Source of the DNA: Desulfoprunum sp.
GTDB lineage: Bacteria > Desulfobacterota > Desulfobulbia > Desulfobulbales > Desulfocapsaceae
Direction of reading: 5' to 3'
DNA length: 10,099 nucleotides
Assembly: GCA_030696435.1 (NCBI GenBank)
Contig: JAUYSF010000417.1
Span: forward strand, 1 to 10,099
Of the stretch, positions 7,537 to 10,099 are shown piece after piece. Under the pieces are notes generated by a model. That model saw nothing but the letters and a program-made list of their open reading frames with translations, was not told the origin of the DNA and ran no database searches. Numbering within the stretch: the stretch's first letter is position 1; each line of letters starts with the position of its first letter. The position numbers were made by a program, and so were the translations under genes.

Positions 7537-9387
7537 TCAGATGGCTTTGACGATCGGGATGACCAGTTCCATGGAGGACCGCAGTTGGGTAAGATCTTTT
7601 GAGGCATTGTATTTTTGCAGAAGCCAGATGGGGATGGTGAACTTGGTGTGACAGATATCCCAGATCGTGTCCTCGGCTGCGACGGTATAATTTTTTATGC
7701 CGACAACGGAATAAGTGGAGAAATAATGCCGTTCAGTACTCTGATGAAAAGAGATGCGCCTTTTCTGGAACTCTCCGGGGGAAACCTTGTCAAAGCGCAG
7801 GACCAAAGAGCGGCCAGGGTACACCGTCTCCTCTGCCATGTTGTTTATCCGACGCAGGGCTGTTGTGGTAATATCCGCCCATTTTGCCAGCAACTTCAGG
7901 GTTTCTCCCGGTTGAATCTGTATCTTGCCGAAGTGCTTACCGTTATGTACGACGGACTGGAATACGCCATATCGACCGTTTGTTTGTTTCGGGGCCAGGT
8001 CTGCCGTCAGCGGTTTGCTGGTGGCGGCAGCGGCGGCAGCAGATGAGGAGGGGATGCGCAGGGTCTGGCCAATCTGGATCTCCTTGCTCTGCAGATCATT
8101 GGCGGCAATCAAGGTCTCCGGAATAATGTGATATTTTCTTGCCAGCGAGTTGAGCGTATCACCCTTTTTGACCTTATGGACACGATGTGTTTCTGCTTCT
8201 GGAACAACAGCCCGGGCTCTGGCGATGATGGGCTCCGGTTCAGCTCTCTTTTCATTGGACGGCAGGTGCAGGGAATATCCTCGGGGGATTTGTTTCTGAC
8301 CGCTAAAAACAGCAGGCCTGAGGGCGGGGTTGAGGTGTTCCAGTGTAGCTGCAGAGACTCCGAAGTGTTTTTTGATCTCTTTGATAGAAGAGTTGCCTTT
8401 AAGGGTGACGACCCGGGTCGGCTCGGGCCGGTCGAGCCTGATTGCGGGATTGCTCTCATATTCTTTGGCTGCCCCGAGGGCGGCCAGGAACTCGGAATAA
8501 AAATTTCGTGAGGCGAATTTGAAGTAGCCCTGACTGTACTCGCTAAAGATTCGTTCATAGGATCCCTTGTCTTTCACGGCCCTCTTCATGCCGCCAGTCC
8601 CGTAGTTGTAGGATGTCAGGGCCAGGGGCCAGCTGCCAAGAAGGTTGTAACTGTTTTTCAGGTATTTGGCTGCTGCATGTGCCGCGAGTATGGGGTCTCC
8701 TCGCTCGTCGACCGCTGTGTTTATGCGAAGGTACTGTTTGCCTGTGCTGTAGGTAAACTGCCAGACTCCGGAAGCCCCCAATTTGCTGTAGGCCTTGGTG
8801 TCAAATGATGACTCGACATGGGGAAGATAGGCAAGGTCTTCAGGAAGATTGTGTAAACGGAAGATTTTCTTAATGGCAGGCAAATAGGCCCCTGAACGGA
8901 TAACGCCTTCGAGAAATCGTTCCTTCTGACCTGTTTGCACCCGCACGGATTCGGCTGCTCTGGCCATTCTTCGGGCACTTCCCCGGCCTGGAAAAAGAGC
9001 GGCAATCCGCCTTTCTTCCGCAGTGCCGGTGGCGGTTTGCGAGAGTTGTTGTAGGATGGTGGCGTAGTGGTTTTTCTTGCTGTCGAGCAGCATTTTGTTG
9101 ATTTTTGCAGCCCCAGGCAGCTTTTCGTCAACTACCGTTACCACCTCATAGATGACCGAGAGGTCGTTTTTGTCGTGGATTACAGCGGTATTCAGTGAAT
9201 ATTTGGTGTAGATATCTTTCCAGAAGCGGACATTATCCTCTATGACAGGGTAGAGGGGGAAGGTCGAATTGTCGGGCCTCGCAAGGGCTGCGCCGGGAAG
9301 ACCTGTCACAAGACAGATGAGTAAGATGCCGAGTGCTCGTGTGCAGCCGGACAGATAAAAACGAGTAGGAGGTGTGGGTTTGATCAT
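7537..9387 (-). CDS. MltD-like membrane-associated or periplasmic lytic transglycosylase with several LysM repeats
   Basis: The enzyme cleaves the MurNAc-GlcNAc bond of peptidoglycan, forming 1,6-anhydroMurNAc ends, and works in the periplasm. The 616 residues begin with a signal peptide (hydrophobic core about 18-32, AALA cleavage site near 36). Cys15 lies before the hydrophobic core, so it is not a lipobox. An N-terminal region of about 37-155 is not assigned. The SLT/MltD domain spans about 155-305. It has the catalytic Glu192 in LPHVESSFD, then AYSKLGASGVWQF and the SYNYGTGGMKRAV block. Up to four LysM-like units follow: about 327-376 (weak), 402-445 (clear: HKVKKGDTLNSLARKYHI), 484-531 and 566-611 (weaker). 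A Ser/Ala linker sits at 447-456. The ribosome binding site is weak (AGGT nine bases upstream). It is the first gene of the minus-strand group and diverges from the Nudix gene. Confidence 0.9.
   Translation of the reverse strand: MIKPTPPTRFYLSGCTRALGILLICLVTGLPGAALARPDNSTFPLYPVIEDNVRFWKDIYTKYSLNTAVIHDKNDLSVIYEVVTVVDEKLPGAAKINKMLLDSKKNHYATILQQLSQTATGTAEERRIAALFPGRGSARRMARAAESVRVQTGQKERFLEGVIRSGAYLPAIKKIFRLHNLPEDLAYLPHVESSFDTKAYSKLGASGVWQFTYSTGKQYLRINTAVDERGDPILAAHAAAKYLKNSYNLLGSWPLALTSYNYGTGGMKRAVKDKGSYERIFSEYSQGYFKFASRNFYSEFLAALGAAKEYESNPAIRLDRPEPTRVVTLKGNSSIKEIKKHFGVSAATLEHLNPALRPAVFSGQKQIPRGYSLHLPSNEKRAEPEPIIARARAVVPEAETHRVHKVKKGDTLNSLARKYHIIPETLIAANDLQSKEIQIGQTLRIPSSSAAAAAATSKPLTADLAPKQTNGRYGVFQSVVHNGKHFGKIQIQPGETLKLLAKWADITTTALRRINNMAEETVYPGRSLVLRFDKVSPGEFQKRRISFHQSTERHYFSTYSVVGIKNYTVAAEDTIWDICHTKFTIPIWLLQKYNASKDLTQLRSSMELVIPIVKAI
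8023..8040 (-). repeat. Nine-base tandem duplication encoding the six-alanine linker
   Basis: GCTGCCGCC occurs twice in perfect tandem on the minus strand and encodes the six alanines (residues 450-455) of the linker between LysM-like units of the transglycosylase. It keeps the reading frame. Such a tract may vary in copy number between strains, changing linker length only. Confidence 0.7.
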
Positions 9388-9518
9388 ACGAGATATACCT
9401 AAGAAAAGAGAATCATATATTCTTTTATATCATAACAGATGGCGTATCGGAATAGTTTTCAGTCAGAGCTTATACCGGAACAATTGAAAGTTACATCAGG
9501 AATACGAAGGAAAGGACA
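9388..9518. promoter_or_regulatory. Divergent intergenic region between the mltD-like and Nudix genes
   Basis: This 131-base AT-rich spacer must hold the leftward promoter of the mltD group and probably a rightward promoter for the Nudix gene. It contains an imperfect inverted repeat, AAGAGAAT at 9406-9413 and ATTCTTTT at 9419-9426, with a five-base loop and one G-T pair. TATGAT-like -10 candidates for the leftward transcript occur on the minus strand around 9412-9435, but I see no convincing -35 partner. For the rightward gene the only clear signal is the AAGGA Shine-Dalgarno at 9507-9511, seven bases before the ATG. Confidence 0.4.
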
Positions 9519-10004
9519 ATGTATACCCCCATTTTGGCATCTCTTGGCTATATCCTCTCCCCCGACCGGCAGAGAACCCTTCTCGTCCACAGAAACCGTA
9601 GGTCAAGCGATCAACATCTCGGAAAATACAACGGATTGGGCGGTAAAATGGAGCCTGGAGAGGATATCTATCGTTGCCTCGTCCGGGAAATATACGAAGA
9701 AGCGGGAATTGTCTGTGAAAAAACGCTTCTGAGAGGGACGATCAACTGGACGGGTTTTGGACCCTATGGCGAAGACTGGTTCGGGTTTATCTTCCGGATT
9801 GAAACGTTTAAAGGGATACCGCGGACGGCCAATGACGAAGGAGAACTGCTCTGGGTGGATATCGCAGAGCTTGATAACCTGCCGATGTGGGAGGGAGACA
9901 GGCACTTTCTGCCGCTGGTCTTCGATGACGATCCCAGGACTTTTCATGGATACATGCCCTATGAGAACGCTACGCCCCTGTCCTGGCATTATACCCGCAT
10001 CTAG
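9519..10004 (+). CDS. Nudix hydrolase, MutT/MTH1-like (probable 8-oxo-dGTP diphosphatase type)
   Basis: Nudix enzymes hydrolyse nucleoside diphosphates linked to another group; the MutT/MTH1 branch clears oxidised purine nucleotides. The 161 residues carry a perfect Nudix box at 42-64: G42, E48, the REIYEE core (R56-E61) and GI at 63-64. The approach GKYNGLGGKMEPGED and the later ENATPLSWHY-like C-terminal segment resemble the small MTH1-type bacterial proteins that hydrolyse 8-oxo-dGTP or related nucleotides. The exact substrate cannot be read from sequence. No signal peptide is visible, so it should be cytosolic. The start has AAGGA seven bases upstream. It is the only plus-strand gene, transcribed away from the transglycosylase, and looks like an independent single gene. 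I see no T-tract terminator in the 95 bases that follow. Confidence 0.9.
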   Translation: MYTPILASLGYILSPDRQRTLLVHRNRRSSDQHLGKYNGLGGKMEPGEDIYRCLVREIYEEAGIVCEKTLLRGTINWTGFGPYGEDWFGFIFRIETFKGIPRTANDEGELLWVDIAELDNLPMWEGDRHFLPLVFDDDPRTFHGYMPYENATPLSWHYTRI

Positions 10005-10099
10005 AGTGGGGATGGGCCGTTTGTTGTGTCGCATGGTGGGGAAGATAGATCAAAACAGACCGGTCTCGGTCAAAACTTGCGGAGAATAGAGTGCATGGT

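Noticed and set aside
7364..9387. Lipoprotein signal at Cys15 of the transglycosylase
   Set aside because: The Cys lies before the hydrophobic core, whereas a lipobox Cys follows it. An AALA site for signal peptidase I fits better.
9406..9426. AT-rich inverted repeat as an intrinsic terminator
   Set aside because: It lies between two divergently transcribed genes, so no transcript needs to end there, and its stem is almost all A/T with no G/C core.
9439..9732. Plus-strand frame of 97 codons overlapping the start of the Nudix gene
   Set aside because: It runs in another frame over the Nudix box and has no family features; the Nudix frame has the better ribosome binding site.
10081..10099. 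Possible start of another plus-strand gene (GGAG at 10081, ATG at 10095)
   Set aside because: Only five bases remain after the A of the ATG and the spacing of ten bases is long, so nothing can be supported.

Overview
The window looks like chromosomal DNA from a Gram-negative, motile bacterium. I think a member of the Desulfobacterota (Desulfobulbales-like) is most likely. This rests on the style of the proteins (short MoaE-like protein, HDOD protein, cytosolic hybrid kinase, MltD with many LysM repeats, MCP with a private sensor domain) and moderately GC-rich codon use, not on any search. A Gram-negative envelope is supported by a periplasmic glucan protein (OpgG), an MltD-type murein transglycosylase and a two-transmembrane chemoreceptor. 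I see no mobile element, tRNA, rRNA or CRISPR array.

Layout: seven genes lie on the minus strand and one on the plus strand at the right end. Reading the minus strand in transcription order from about 9387: an MltD-like LysM lytic transglycosylase; a small MoaE-like protein; an HDOD protein; a large cytosolic hybrid histidine kinase with two receiver domains, whose start overlaps the HDOD stop; and a YihY/BrkB membrane protein. A hairpin with a T tract near 2685-2704 closes this group. Gaps inside it are 56, 23, -4 and 16 bases, so it looks like one operon, though the 56-base gap after mltD could hide a break. Downstream follow a chemoreceptor and then opgG, which runs off the left edge. No T-tract terminator lies between them, so they may be transcribed together. 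On the plus strand at 9519-10004 a Nudix hydrolase diverges from the mltD-like gene across a 131-base AT-rich spacer.

How the genes may work together: the mltD, yihY and opgG products act on or in the cell envelope, while the HDOD protein, hybrid kinase and MCP are signalling proteins. The tight HDOD-kinase coupling suggests one signalling unit. Its placement between a murein hydrolase and a membrane protein makes an envelope-related output a reasonable but unproven guess. The MoaE-like protein keeps the family's lysine pair but stands without any visible molybdopterin gene, and is the least explained member of the cluster. The Nudix protein is most likely nucleotide-pool housekeeping.
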